Source: Oasisia sp. SBJ-2009 (Eukaryota > Annelida > Polychaeta > Sabellida > Siboglinidae). From it: a stretch of 64,000 bases of DNA. The notes beneath the pieces were generated by a model. The model searched no databases. It was given only the letters and a program-made list of their open reading frames with translations, and had not been told where the DNA came from. The stretch lies in contig OZ024861.1 in NCBI GenBank assembly GCA_964017155.1, positions 47,011,513 through 47,075,512 of the forward strand. Reading direction: 5' to 3'. Position numbers and translations under genes: made by a program. This document shows positions 11,601 to 26,500 of the stretch, piece by piece; position 1 is the first letter of the stretch, and each line of letters opens with the position of its first letter.

Positions 11601-14600
11601 CTGTGGAGGGCGTTAGTGCCGGCCGTGCACACTAGGGCGCGCTGTTGGTGCAGAGCGCGGACGACGGCAGCTAAGCTGCGTCGATATTTGATCATAGTTG
11701 AAAAGGTCATATTGTATTGTCAGCCGCCTGGAAAAGTAAACACCACCTTTTAAATAAATAGGTACAGTTACATGATACTTATATCAATAAATACAGCTTT
11801 AACATTGTGTAAATTTTAGCTAAAGTAACTGTTTGCACTTAAATCCTTTGAATACATGATGCGTGATGTAAAATTACACGAAGATTGGTCATTGTACAAA
11901 TTCGAAAGGTCATAGATTTTCGAGGACAATCAGATGATTCACAATTCCCTATACACGGTTGTCCACAGAACGTGTGATCGGTGTTGAAGTCACACGGAAA
12001 ACAACCAGGAAGGCATAGTGATTGATCACACGGTGGCGCCACCTGTTCGCAACTAGCAGATCGCAGTCGGTGAGACTACAACGCACGATGACGCCACCAC
12101 GCTACTTAATATCACGTTACAAACAACCACAAATGCGCATCAAGCCATCATCCAAGCGTGATGCCAGCCGGCTAATCAAGCCCTGCACCTAACAACAACC
12201 TCCGCCATCCATGCGACAAGTCACGTGGTTCGTGCGTCACGACAGATGGCGGTCGTTTATGTTCTTGATTTCACGGACCGAACATCACGCTGTCACCTGT
12301 CACTGCGAGACTAGCGCACGACCGGCGACCCCCAATGACTCCAAGCGTCATTATCCGGCCACGGGCAGCTGTTAACGTGTTCGACGCAATGCAACAACAA
12401 ATTGCGCCTGCTCGCTGCACTGCCCGTGCCGAGATGATATTGATCGGCCGGAGAGCTAACGACCATATATCAACTTTACGGGCGTCGGCCGCCACTTAGC
12501 GGCCGCTACAGCAGACTCCAAGCCGCGTTACTTCTCTGGACGGTCGGAAGCAACTAGGCTTATTACTACCTGGCGCGTCCTAACCCCGCCTACCCGGCAA
12601 ACAACGACCCGTGATTTCACATATTCTGTAAGTGAATTAACGAGTTCAACTGGCTTAATTCACGTGTTTTCGTACGTGAATTCACCGGATTCTGTGAAAA
12701 AATTTGGTATGTCGACACGTGTTTACCGTGAAATCACGAGTTTTTCACGTGATGACACGTACCAGTGAAACCGTTCAGAAATGGTTCCTTGTTTGCTGGG
12801 TAGGCACAGCACTGGCCACACCGCTGCCGGTGTAAATACACACTACACCTGGGCGCAAATACGCTTTTTATCGGTCTTATAAAGATATGCAAATGCTGCC
12901 GTCGTAGAGTTTAAATTAAAATGCAGCGCTCCACGGAAATGGACAACAGAAGTGACAACGTAAACATAACCAGCGACGCGGACAAAGAACGCCAGTGATT
13001 TATTATTTTATACGCCTGCGCACGTTTATTAGCCGCCAACGCCGCCTAGTAGCGACTTAATAAATAATTCCAGATGGCTTGGGCTACATTACACATGTTT
13101 CTGTAGCGCACGGCGATGCTTCCTGCGCTCAGATAAGGTTGCGCTATCCAGCCCACCTTCCAAGCGATTCACCCATACACGTTACACACACCTACACGCG
13201 CTGGCATCTGGCCGGCGCATACTAATGAGAGTCGTACGTGCAATTTCCACGCAACTCGTGTCCGTCTGTCTGGCTGGCTGGCTGACAGACGGCGTGAAAT
13301 CGCGGACAAAGCAGTCGGTCGGAATGATTGCTCGACTCCGCATGTCTGCGTGCGGTCGATGCAGCGACGCTGACGTGTTCGTTTTTTACCGCGGCTTCGC
13401 GTCTACTCACCACAGGCGGCAGGGGACGTATGTGCGAGCATGCACGCACCGCTTGTCTAGACTCAACGTGGACATACACATATGCACACCAACAAAACAC
13501 ACGCGACGTCTATCTACCAAACATACACCATCGAAAGTCTATCACCGGTACACACCGCACACCACTGGCACCAGTCAATCTTCCACAATTCACAAAAACG
13601 GCGAATTAGCATTTCAAATAAATTATTATGATTAGGCCTGGCCTGCGGCGTAGTTTGCCACAAATGCCGGCTGCAGACGGCTGTGACGTGATTTCTTATA
13701 TGCGACGCCAAAACCGAAGCTGTCACAGAGGATTGTGTGCGTTGAAATAAAAGATAACGTCACTTACTCTTTGAAAACGAGCCCCGTCTGTGTTACAATG
13801 TCGGCCCAATGCCGAATACGCAATGATGTGCCGCCGACGAGACCAGACGCACAGTGGCGCCACCGTGTGGAATGTACAATACTAATAGTTACATCTTAGA
13901 CAACCAGTGTTTCATTTATCTTGGATCACTTTTGAAAGGCAACCAAACTGTTGTCTTTTGGAGTACCCGCACTAGTGTGAAATGTGCCGTGGAATGGAAT
14001 AAGAATTAGTTACGAAAGTGTGGTATGTTTTAGTAATTTTTTAAATAAAATCTACAGTGGATTCTCGAGAAATACTTTGGGACTTTTTAAACTATAAACT
14101 GTTTCGTATGCACGCATGCACGCACGCACGCACGCGCGCGCGCACGCACGCACGCACGCAAACACGCACGCACGCAGACACATTTAAGGCAAACCCTTTG
14201 GACTGAGGTATAAAAAATTTATAACAGTTACTAATAAATAATAAACTCTAAAGTGCATTATAACATTACAATAATAACAAAACGCACAAAAACATTTATC
14301 AAACCTGATATTGCATTAAACAATCAATCATTTCAATACACATCATAATAATAAAACATAAAATGTAACAAGTAAAATATGTGGAGAAATAACAAAGGAA
14401 ACGATCTATATGTGGAGAAATAATCAAATAATGTACTTACCTTTGTGTGTATATTATATTTCGTGTCAGTGTTACTCTGCGGAGAACTTCAAATAATGAC
14501 TGCAGTAGCCACTATAATGGCAAGTTTGGTCTATGTGAAAATAGAAAAATCGATGCCCGCTAGCTGTTGTGAAAAATTCACAGCCAATGTCCTGTACGTC

Positions 14601-17600
14601 ACCAGTGACTGTGACAGTGTAAAAACACTTCTTAAGTCGTATACTGTACTTTTGGAACGGGGTTTCAACGGAATAAGTCCATCTCTGAAAGGGTTCAAAT
14701 GCGCTTTATAATAAATGGTTTCTGACTAGCACTGGGTTTATGTAGTTTACAAAATGACTTGTACTTTTAAATAGAGGTTTAAGTCATTTTCTTGTATACT
14801 TCACTTACTGAAAGAAAATGCTATATGAAAAGTTAAACATAATATGTTTGCTATATCATTTCTTAATATATAGAGAACATTAAACTCTACTAGGTTAATA
14901 GTTGTTTTCATGCAAATAACCAAAAAAACATAAACAACAGTATTTTTTCTATTTTTATATAAAACCTACGTCAGAGTTGCTGGAATATGCCTCAATCATT
15001 GAATAATATAACTGGTGCCTAAAACATTTAATTCGGATTTCAAGACAATAGTAGCAAAGTGTCTTGACGATTACTGCAGATATTTTACCCTGTCACTGTG
15101 ACAATGCCAGTGACCACACTATATTTACTTAGAGGGTAAACAGATACCACAAGGCATATTACAATCTCTGATGAACCTATCTAGGTACCACGTTGTTTCG
15201 GACTTGGATGCTGAAATACGACTTGGCAGGAAATGTGAAAACTATTTGCAAGATCCTGTCATTTAAAACTGTCAAATAGTGAAGATAATCAGGAATCATA
15301 CATCAATGATTGCTAGATTTGTTCGTTCAACTCGGCTCTCGCCATTTTATATTTTAGGGGTGAAACTTGAAGTGTAGGCACGGGGTAGGGGATTTCACCT
15401 GAACCCGTGGGAGAAATGATATACACAGAAGAGGACAACAAACTATATAGTCAATAGAATATTGTAGTTACCATGTCTCGAAAAAAACTGGTTTAGCTAG
15501 GGTTGATGTAATTACAATATACAAAAGGCCTTGACCACATGTCAGGGTCACATACTAACCTTACTGATGATGACACAACAGCGCCAAAATAAAATGTTTA
15601 AATGTCATACAAATGCGAGAGAAAACAATGATTCTCTAATGTCTTACCATTCATGTGTTGCCTGTGTTGCATCAACATTAAAAAGCTGCGTTAAATTTTA
15701 ATAAATTAGACAGTGTAACCACTGGTCATTTATGACCCTCACCGCCAGTAGGTGATTGACATCATAACAGTTTATGACATCATACAGATCTGTTTGTGAC
15801 ATCATATGGGTCTGTTTGTGAAATCATACAGGTCTATTTGTGATATCATACAGGTCTGTCTGTGACATCATACAGGTCTGTTTGTGATATCATATGGGTA
15901 TGTTTGTAATATCATGTGGGTCTATTTGTGATATCACACGGGTCTGTTTGTGATACCATACACGTCTGTGATATCATACGGGTCTATTTGTGATATCATA
16001 CGGGTCTGTGAGCGACATAATATGGGTCTGTTTTTGATATCATATCGGTCTATTTGTGATATCACATGGGTCTGTTTGTGACATAATATGGGTCTGTTTG
16101 TAACACCATACTGGTCTATTTGTTTTATCATACGGGGCTGTGCGTGACATCATATGGGTCTGCAAGGGTAGAACTACCCATTAATCTGACAGTCCATACA
16201 CTAGGAAAGATAATGGCGGACTAGTAAACCTGCCTAATAATTAGTCAAGTTATCTAGTAAAGGTCAATGTGTCATCCACCCCACCCCACCCTACAGTATC
16301 CAATCAAGTGTTGGTAGTTGGTGATCCTAAACCCTTAATCCATCCACAGACCCAGGATGTAACTGAATCCCAATCATTAAAACATTGATACATTGTTTCT
16401 AGTGAACAACTGGCTACAGCAGGCATGGCCGCCAGCTATGAACTTGTCTGGGCATGACTATGGAATAGTCATACTGGTAGGCTGCCCTGTACCTGGTAGG
16501 GTGGTACTGAGTGCAATTGGTGTTCTTTTTCACACTTTTTTGGTATAGATCATATCTTCAGTTCTTCATTAATTATGTTAGTTATTTATTTATTACCTTT
16601 ATCAACATTGCATCATTTAACTGGGGTTGCAAAACACTGTTTCTTTACTTTTAAATAGAATTAAAAAATTAATGCCTTAAATTTGGGTGGTTTTTATATT
16701 TTGCCGGACTAGAACCATCAGTCTTACCCTCTTTGGCCGACGCATTGGTGAACTCCCTGACGAGGGGAGGAAGGATAAGAGGGAGGTAGGAGGGGAGCTT
16801 TCCCTCTCCCAGGTCTACTGCCACGGCTGCCAGCCACGTGAACACGCTCTTCCTCTGAAAGACACAATCACGACGAATCATCATTTGAAAATAAACCTAA
16901 TAAACCTTTAGTAACAAGCCGATGTATGTCACTGCACAAGTCATGTGAAGCGAAGGTCTAACAATATACTTTAGTCAAGTTAACAATGTATATATTTAAC
17001 AGTAAAGTCAATTACGTTGTCACACTTACATTTTTCCGGTTATTATAAACGTTCCGAAAGACATTTCTGCGCATGAGCAATAAATGTAAAATCATCAATG
17101 TGCAGCGAAACAACAAAGCATTTTTTGGTATAAATGCCACTTAACTCTCCATTGAGGATTATTGGGAATAGTTGCTTAAAATGTCGTTCAGTACAATAAC
17201 ACAGAGTCCGTACACACCTGGACATTTGAAATTCAAGGCTATTCAAGACTTTTCAAGGCTATTTGAAAAAGAAATTCAAAACTGTTTTAACAACATATGT
17301 ACTTTTAAGCGCAGTAAATTAAGTTAACATTTTTATTCAACTAAGAAAACAATGGCGCCAACCACAATGAAATGCCGATTGCCCAATGCACTCGAGTTAT
17401 ATTTGTGCAGAGTCTTTTCCGTTTCTGGCTGTTATTCATCACAACAATTGAGTAAAAACACTATTTTATTGACCACAATTAAATTGAAGACTTTTCAAGA
17501 CTATTTTGTAAAATGCAAGGATTTCAAGGCCTTGAATTTGGTCCAATCAAATTCAAGGCTTTTCGAGATTTTCAAGGCCCTGTACAGACCCTGATAACAT

Positions 17601-20600
17601 ATTACGTTTGTTTAAATCACTGTCACGGATTATGGCACACTACAGTCACGTGATTTACGCTTGCTATGCATGCCTCAAAACCTGTTTGCCTCGTGTTAAT
17701 TTGTGACAAATAACTTTGCTGAGAGGTTGCTTTGTCCTTTCACTGCACATTGATGATTTTACATTTATCTCGCATGCGCAGAAGTGTCTTTCGGAACGTT
17801 TGTAACGCCGGGAAAATGTAAGCGCTACAACATTGTGTCATCCAAGCAGTACGATTTTGAACTAAACAGGACGATGCGCATGTCTTCACAAAATCTTGCC
17901 ATCATATTTGTAAGTTAGCGGAATTTTGCTTTTGCACAGAAACAATTAATTGAAAATGCAACTTTAAGGCCAATCATGACTGGTGGATAGGATAATTAAA
18001 GTTTTTATTTAATCAAATACAATAGTCCCTCACTATTACGGACACCTTGTGGCCTGGGCATGTGGCCTCAATAGGAAGGTGATCATATTACCTGGAATAA
18101 TGTCTATACTTAGTTATTGAAATAATTTGTGTCTGTTCTATGGTGCCTTTAATAGGAGGTGTCTGTATTGTCAAGGTGACTTAATTGCATGATGGCTGTA
18201 CTATCAAGGTGGCCTTAGTTATGAGGTGGCTGTCGTATCAAGGTGACCATAACATTGGATTCAACTGTAGTTCAATTGTGTCTGACCAAAGTAAAAATAG
18301 ATCCTGAAGTTAAACATACATTGAACCTTTTTAGCCTGACCCCCAGTTCCCATGGTAACAAAGAAAATCTCCGCTGTAGAGCTTACATTTTCCGGCGTTA
18401 TATACGTTCCGATTGACGTTTCTGCGCATGTGCGATAAATATAAAATCATCAATGTGCAGCGAAAAGACAAAGCATTTATGGTGTAAATACTACGGGTTG
18501 TTCGTTAGGATGTATATAACCTCTCAGCAAAGTTATTTGTCGCAAATTAACACGAGGCAAGCAAGTTTTGAGGCATATTTTGATAGCAAGCGTAAATCAT
18601 GTGACTGTAGTGCGCCATAATCCATGGGAGTGATTTTAAAAAAGGAATATTTTATTGCATTGAACGACATTTTAAGAAACTCCTCACAGTAATCATCACA
18701 GGAGAGTTAACGAACAGCTCGTGGCATTTATACCGAAAATGCTTTGTTGTTTCGCTGGGCATTGATGATTTGACATTTATTGCGCATGTGCAGAAACGTC
18801 AATCGGAAAGTTTATAACGACTGGAAAAATATAAGCGTGACACCACCACTGGCACATACCTTGATGTCAGCCTTAGGGTTGAGGGCAGCCTCCTGTTGTG
18901 CCTCTCTACACAGTCTCTTCATGAGCCATTTCAAAGAAGCCTTCTTCCCACTTTCCGTGACATCATCAGAAGGTGTGCATGCGTCACCACCACTTCCTGT
19001 GATGTCATCACTTTCTGTTGTGCTCGGCATTCTTATCAACAGCTTTGCAAGGAAAACTGTATTCTTGATAATCTGAAAAATAAAATAAATCATTACATGA
19101 AAGTAGTTAAGATATACGTGTGTGGGATGTAACATGAGTTAGCCGATAAGTCTTTTTACAGTTTATTCAGTTACCAACATACTGTATTCAGATTAGCAAA
19201 CAGTATGGCAATATTTTCATTTTCACTTTCATGGTACACAATCAAGGCATCCTATGTCTAAATGGAACTTTCTGTTTATATTATCACTGAACTTTTTCTA
19301 CTCTGCCATTGGTGGAAATGAAATTACAATTATAGATTGAACACTCAAGATTGGTCTTAACGATTGTTGTCGCAGTACCTAATGCTGTTTAAAGGGGGAT
19401 GTCAATATATCAGGGTATGTGTAACATTTATAGTAAATATAGAAGTTAAAAAATTAGGAATAAAACAAATTTTTTACAAAATGCATGCATTCATTCACAT
19501 GGCATCACCTACGACTTCAGTCTGTGCAAATTAGCCAACTTTCAAAACAACGGGAAAGTGCAGATTTGTTACTGATCCGTTACAGTTTAGACTGAAGTGG
19601 TAGAGAATGTAGGAATTACAATTAAATTACATAAACACTCGCCTGTTCAGCCAACTCCGTATCCAGTTGTGGACTGGTCAGCTGTTTGCAGAATGATCCA
19701 CATAACGTGTACACCTGAAGAGCAAACAGAATATTCATAACACTAACAAAATAAATGTATTAATAAATATAACCATGACCACTCAATCAAGTGCCAAGGT
19801 TTGTGTCAAGATGAACTCAAGGTCAGTAAAGTCAATGACGGGTCAAGGTTAGTGTCACTCAAAAACTAAATCCACTCTCAAGTGTCAAGGTCAGTAACAT
19901 CTAAGCTCACCCTAGAGTCAAGGTCGTGTGAACTCATTCAAGAATCAAAGTGAGTCACAAAGTGAACTCGCCTATGGTTCAACGTTACTGTCAACGTCAA
20001 TTCACTCAAAATTCAAGGCAGTCACAAAGTGAGCCCATCAAACATTCAAGGCCAGGTCGGTTTCAATGTGAACTCATCCAAGAGATAAGGTCAGTCTAAA
20101 AATAAATTCACACTGTCAATGTAAATCCACAAATAAACTTGCCAAAATGACAAGGTATCAATGTTAACTCTTCAAGAAGGTCAAGGTCAGTATCATAATA
20201 CACACCAAGGTGAAGCTACTCACCCACGAGTCGAGGTCGGTCTCAATGTAGGACCTTTCTTTGCGATCTGTTGTAGACCCCTCCGATGACCTTGCTATGA
20301 CCTCATCCACCGTCCAGGCCCCTAAGAGGATACCAAACATCTGGGCACTGGCCAGTCTCACCCAGGCGTGGGGGTGCAGCAGATGAGTCTCCAGATGACC
20401 TGGGCAGATGACAGACAGTCAGTTTCACACCTCGCAGGGTCATAAACACTGTTAATGTTCTGGTTTGTCAAGGCTACAGATTGACGTCATCATCACCAAT
20501 GCAGATTGGGCAGGACAGGAAAACAAATGACGCAAGGCATTGTTGGACCGGCACTACCTATCGGAAACAATTCCCAGTAGGAGTCAAACCACATTTGCAT

Positions 20601-23544
20601 TTTCCATAGGCGACCATTATAACGTTTCCTTCATTTCCTACTAATCTTGATGACCTCAGTTATTGTCAATTTCACAACACATTTACCCTCCGTAAACAAA
20701 AGTTCTGTGAAACATCCGTGAACTTCTAATACCTCAGGCTCCTAAAAACTTCTTTCAAACCTTACACCCCTCCATGTCTGCTTGAACCACCCACGGATTG
20801 CCCCTGATTACATCACCAAGCAAAATGACAACTGTATTAAAACGCAGAAATGAACCGATTGACGGCTGTCATAAATTGACAGCTCTGATGCCACGCTGCA
20901 CAAAAACATCATTTCTACTCACTCCACACTACATATGTGCTCACAGAAATTCAGACAACCTGCATAATGCTGCATTTATAGGGTACTCTTTGGTTGCACG
21001 GGGAATGGTGGACGAGCACCTTATTGTGGACTTACATCAGTAGGAATACAGTTGTTTGAATTTCTGTGAGGACTTGTTTAGTGTTGGGTGAGTAGAAATG
21101 ACGTATGTGTGCAGCACATCATCAGAGCTGTCAAATTATGACAGATGACAATCTGTGTTTTTCTGCTTATAGATACAGATCTGATTTTAGCATAAATTAT
21201 GTGGTGTCAGGTTAGAGATTGGATTGTTAGATATTAGATATTTCATGAACTTCATATGTGAGTGAAAGCTAATTAATGTCTGAAAAAGGGAAGAAGAAAA
21301 ATTTGAAGTTTCTTTAGTGGAAAAACCTGGCAGGCAATGAAGGAAGCGTTATAATGGCCACCTTTGGGGAACACAAATGTGGTCTTATGTCAGATGAGTT
21401 GAATAAATGAATGTGCTTACGGAGAGTTTAATAAGCTGGAAACAGAGTTCACAATTTGAACATTGGCCTGCCAATTTTTAGACGTAATCGATGATAATGT
21501 TCGATTGAAAAACAACTATTATTGGCAGTTTTTACCAAGACACATTTCTCATTTCTTCCTTTAAATAGTTTCGTTCCCACACTCCTAAACACTGACTAGA
21601 CAGACTAAAACTACATCAAAGAACATTCTAGCAACAACTACCACCTTCACTCACAAATGGTGTACAGTTTGTTTTTATAAATTAAGATCCAACACACCTT
21701 GTCTGACGATGCGAACTGTTGTCATGCACTGTTAGCCTGCCATTTCTGTCTAGTATCATATTACTCGTCACCCTCTGATTCGTAAACAATGTAATTGGCA
21801 TTTATAAGCTGGCAAAGTCACCCGTTCGCGGAAACCACAGTAAACTGGCAGGCGAAAAACACGATTGATGTCGGCGTAAAACAAACGATGCTTTGCACCA
21901 AATTTACTGTGCCTAAGGCTGATTAAACACAATCAAAGGAAATGGTCCCGTTTTAAACAAACACTTGAGAAATCATCACACAAACCAAGTGATAGGTACA
22001 CAATAGATAGATGTGATATACAATTAGATCGGTGCCGTGGGCACAGCAGAAGCCCGAGGCAGAGAACACGACAAACAAACAAACGAACTCAGCAACGTAG
22101 TTGTACTTCATGTTTCAAGATACACAAGACAGACATGAGAACTTCGGAAAACAAGTGACAGTTATTACAGCGTTATTGTTAGTTGCAGCACCCATTTCCC
22201 CCTGGCGGCAGAAATTTGGGGTCCACGACTGACCACGTTATGTCCAATTCGCGTTATAGCGAGTCGCGTTACCATGAGGCGTGACTGTACATAAAAATTG
22301 CACCAGTTAGAAAATAAATTGCGGTCTGTGCCTCAACTCACCCCAGATGGTGTTGAGGGTCCCTGTCCAGCGTGGACTACGAACGATGTCACATTCTCGG
22401 CACAGCTTGATGAGTAGAGTGATTACGTTGAAGAGCAACAAGTCCAACTGTCTGTCTTCCCCCACACTTGTGTCCTGGCTCTGGGGAGCAGTCAATGACA
22501 GGGAGCATTCAGTAATGAGCAGTCAGTGACAGGGAGCAATCAGTAATAAGCAGTCAGTGACAGGGAGCAGTCAGTAATGAGCAGTCGGAGAGAGGGAGCA
22601 GTCAGTAATGAGCAGTCGGAGAGAGGGAGCAGTCAGTAATGAGCAGTCAGAGAGAGGGAGCAGTCAGTAACCAAATCACAAAGAACTCAATCCTGTGTTA
22701 CCGTGTTGCGAGGCAAAATGTCACATGTTACAGAAGTCATGAAATGTGCGATGATATAATCTTTGTTTCTAACAAAATACTTACAATGTAAAAGTTAAGT
22801 ATATGATCTCATACTGCAAAAATCACATGAAGAATAAACACTAAGAATAATATTATGCACAAAAATAGCTGGCATATATTAGGCATAGACAAATACATCA
22901 CACCCATACTTACTATCGTAGGGTGGGTCTAATTTAACACAAACCCCAAATAAGATACAAGTACTGATAACTGCTGCCTATATGCATCAACCAGGGTATA
23001 ACTAGAAAATAAAAAAGCCAAATTAACCCATTGCTATATTGTCTTGGAATATCTTCTCTGACTGAGATAAATATTGAAGAACAAGAAATTGTGAAGCCGT
23101 CACATTCAACAAACGGTCAACGTACCACATCGTATTTCTCAGGCTGGATCACGTCCTCAATGAGTGGCAACAACGTCGCCAGGTGGCGCTCAAAACCACC
23201 AGCCTCGACCTCAACAAACAGGCCACAGGTCAAGGCCGCGACCCTGTTCAAGGACGGCTGCAGGGGAGCAGAAAAGTTGGGATAATAATAGAACAATAGC
23301 TACTGGAATATTGCAATGTAATCTATATATATGCAAACATGCACATACACACACAAATGCACACAAGTGCACACTCAAACATACACTGCACACACACACC
23401 ACAGACACACACATACAAATCTTCACACACACATACAAATCCTCGCATGCACACATACACATGCTCATGCACCCACACACATGCAAACACATTTACAAAG
23501 TGTATATACAATGTACATATGCATGTATAATTGCTCACACGCAT

Positions 23545-23591
<47 letters not shown>

Positions 23592-26500
23592 CACATATAC
23601 AGCTAAAAGCACTACCACCCACCTTGGGTCCTTGTAACCACTGGACACACATGTCAAACAACTGGTCTCGTTGACTGCTGTCCAGCTACAAGACAAGACA
23701 AACGGTCAAACACTGCAGTCACGCCATAGTCACACACACAGGACAGCTAACCTCCAGAAACAAGAAACACATTCCATGTATTGACACAACAATAACGAAT
23801 AATTAAAACACTGAAAGGCTGACAAAATTGGAAAACCAACCCTCTCCCCAACATAGTTTCAAAATTCTCCCTGGATATTTCAGTGAACTTATCCCAGACA
23901 CATTTCCCAGTTCCCCATCACTAAAATGAATCCTGGTAAAATATTCACAACTGAGACAATATTACATCGGATTCCTCAGTCAGAGAGGAAAACTAGACAT
24001 TTCCCTCCCACCCTTTGTCTCTCTCTCACCCTCCTATCATTCCTATGACCGAAATCCCCAATTCACCTATCTTCCCTGTCCTTGTCCACCCACATCTGGC
24101 CAACTCTCCACCCTACGTCCCCACTGCTTACACCCCCTTCTGCCCTTCCCACCCTTTCTCCCACCCAATTTTCCCTCTCACCTTCCCAAGGAGACACTTG
24201 ACAGCGAGGGCCGTGAGTTTGCGACACTTGGGCGACTCATCACTCGTGAGTCGACTCACCAGGGGAATGAAGAAGAACCCGGCGTACTCGGCTAACAGCG
24301 TCTGCAAGAACAAGTCTTTGTATCTGACACCTTATGCAAGAAACCACTTCCCAACTTTCACACTGCCGCACTTACATGTTTCCGGCGCTATAAATGTTCC
24401 GATTGACGTTTCTGCACATGCGCGTTAAATGTAAAATCATCAATGTGCAGCGAAAGAACAAAGCATTTATGGTATAAATACTACGGGTTGTTCATTAAGA
24501 TGTATGTAACCTCTCAGCAAAGTTATTTGTCGCAAGGCGTCACGAAGCAAACAAGTTGTGAGTCATGTTTTGACAGCAAGCGTAAATCACGTGACTGTAG
24601 TGCGCCTTAATCCGTGACAGTGATTTAACCAAAGGTAAGATGTTATTGTATTGAACGACCTTTTAAGCAACTCATCACAGTAATCATCACAGGAGAGTTA
24701 ACGAACAGCCCATGGCATTTATACAAAAATACTTTGTTGTTTCGCTGCAAATTTATGATTTTACATTTATTGCGCATGCGCAGAAACGTCAATCGGAAAG
24801 ATTATAACGACCAGAAAAAGGTTAGCGCGATAACGCAATCCCAATGTTGCTTAGCAAACTCCGTCATGTGATCAACAAAATGGCTGTCTGAACACATGCT
24901 TTTCTGTTCGTCGTATCTTTTATTGAAATTCTGGTTTCTGAAGAATATCCTTACGACAAAAACTTAAACGAAAGTTATTAAAGTGTCAAATGTATGTTTG
25001 CTCTAGGAGACATCTTGTGGCATAGTATATTTAACATTAATAACAAAGGCAAACGTTGACGGAGATCTCGTGCATAATTCTGATTGTGATGTAAGCAAAC
25101 CACGCCATACTAGATACATCAATTATTACTCTAATGTTGTCTTGTTATTTTGATTTTTTTCGTATCTTATTTGTGTTCAGGTTCATCTCCAATGGAAGCA
25201 AACTATCACAAGTTAACATAAATGTTGTTTTATTCATATTTTACTTAAGGATTTGATTAAATTGATACAGTTTTATATATCTCACCCTACGACGCTTACA
25301 TGTAAGTGGATTAGTGGGCAGTACAAATTTAAATGATTACTATGTAGTATAGCATTGAGTCAATAACACAGTTCAACACGCTTACACTATTCCCTGGCAG
25401 GTCTGTTCAATCAAACAATCTCCACTTCTGCGGGAAGCATTAAGCCATGCTGCATTTACTGCATGAAAACTATTAACATATGGCTGTCTGAACACAGTGT
25501 ATTCATGTGGAATGAACAAAATAGCCCTGGCTTCAAAACAACGTGATTCGTACTCTGATTCACTCAACCGTGACGCTGGCGTTATAACCAGTGCACTACC
25601 GCATCCCAGTGGCGCCACCTACCAGAGGGAATGCCGAGAAGATCATCGCCAACATCTCGAGGGCGGACTCGCGTCCCGTCTCGTACTCGTAGTTCAGCTG
25701 AGCCACGTAGAACTCCAGGTGGCGCTGCAGCTTCTTGCCGAGCGGATAATCGAGAAGGAACTGCATCTCCACCTGGTGACGATAAACTGTACTATAATCG
25801 CTGTGCAAATTGGGAAGTGATATGACGATAATCTGACGGATTAGCGATTAAGAACGGCAAACAAAGTGTGTACGGGCGGTAAGAAGAGTTAGTTGAAATA
25901 CGTAGTGTCATCGTCACAAGTCGGGGGTTGAAACTACCCTTGGCCGTTCGTCTCCCTAAAGCTATGGAGTGACCAGGGTCGAACTGTACAATTATAGCAA
26001 TTGACTTCACCACTGCATCAGCTGTGGGAACAGTGCAAATTCCCGCCCTATTTTGAAGATGGATACACGACTGGTGGGAATCCCAATATAACGTCACATT
26101 CATGTCTTAAACACTGCATGTAACACGAGCAGTGTGTGGCTGAAATCACCGAACAGTATATCACACGATGGAGGCCGACCACACCCTTCGTAGGCGATTT
26201 CATTGGCTGACGTTAAAAGGAGTTTTTGAAAGGGATGTGCCGAGGGTAGAGAGATGCTGGTAGTGATGTAATTCATAAAAGAACTACCAGGTGGCACTGT
26301 GGCCTGTACTGTTAAACATCTTTGAGCTGTGAGTGTTCACGATACGAATATTTTTAATGAAAACTGTCAACATTGGTGTAGGCCTCTGGTTGGAAAATGG
26401 GTTCATATGATATCTCAGCATCCACACAAACAATCTTTATGGCAATTTTCAGGGTGTTTTTCTGGTAGTAAAAGATGACAAAATAAATTATGTCATTTAA

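Noticed and set aside
13225..13635. 136-codon plus-strand frame
   Set aside because: In a CpG-rich region upstream of NDUFS7 with competing frames on both strands and no recognisable domain.
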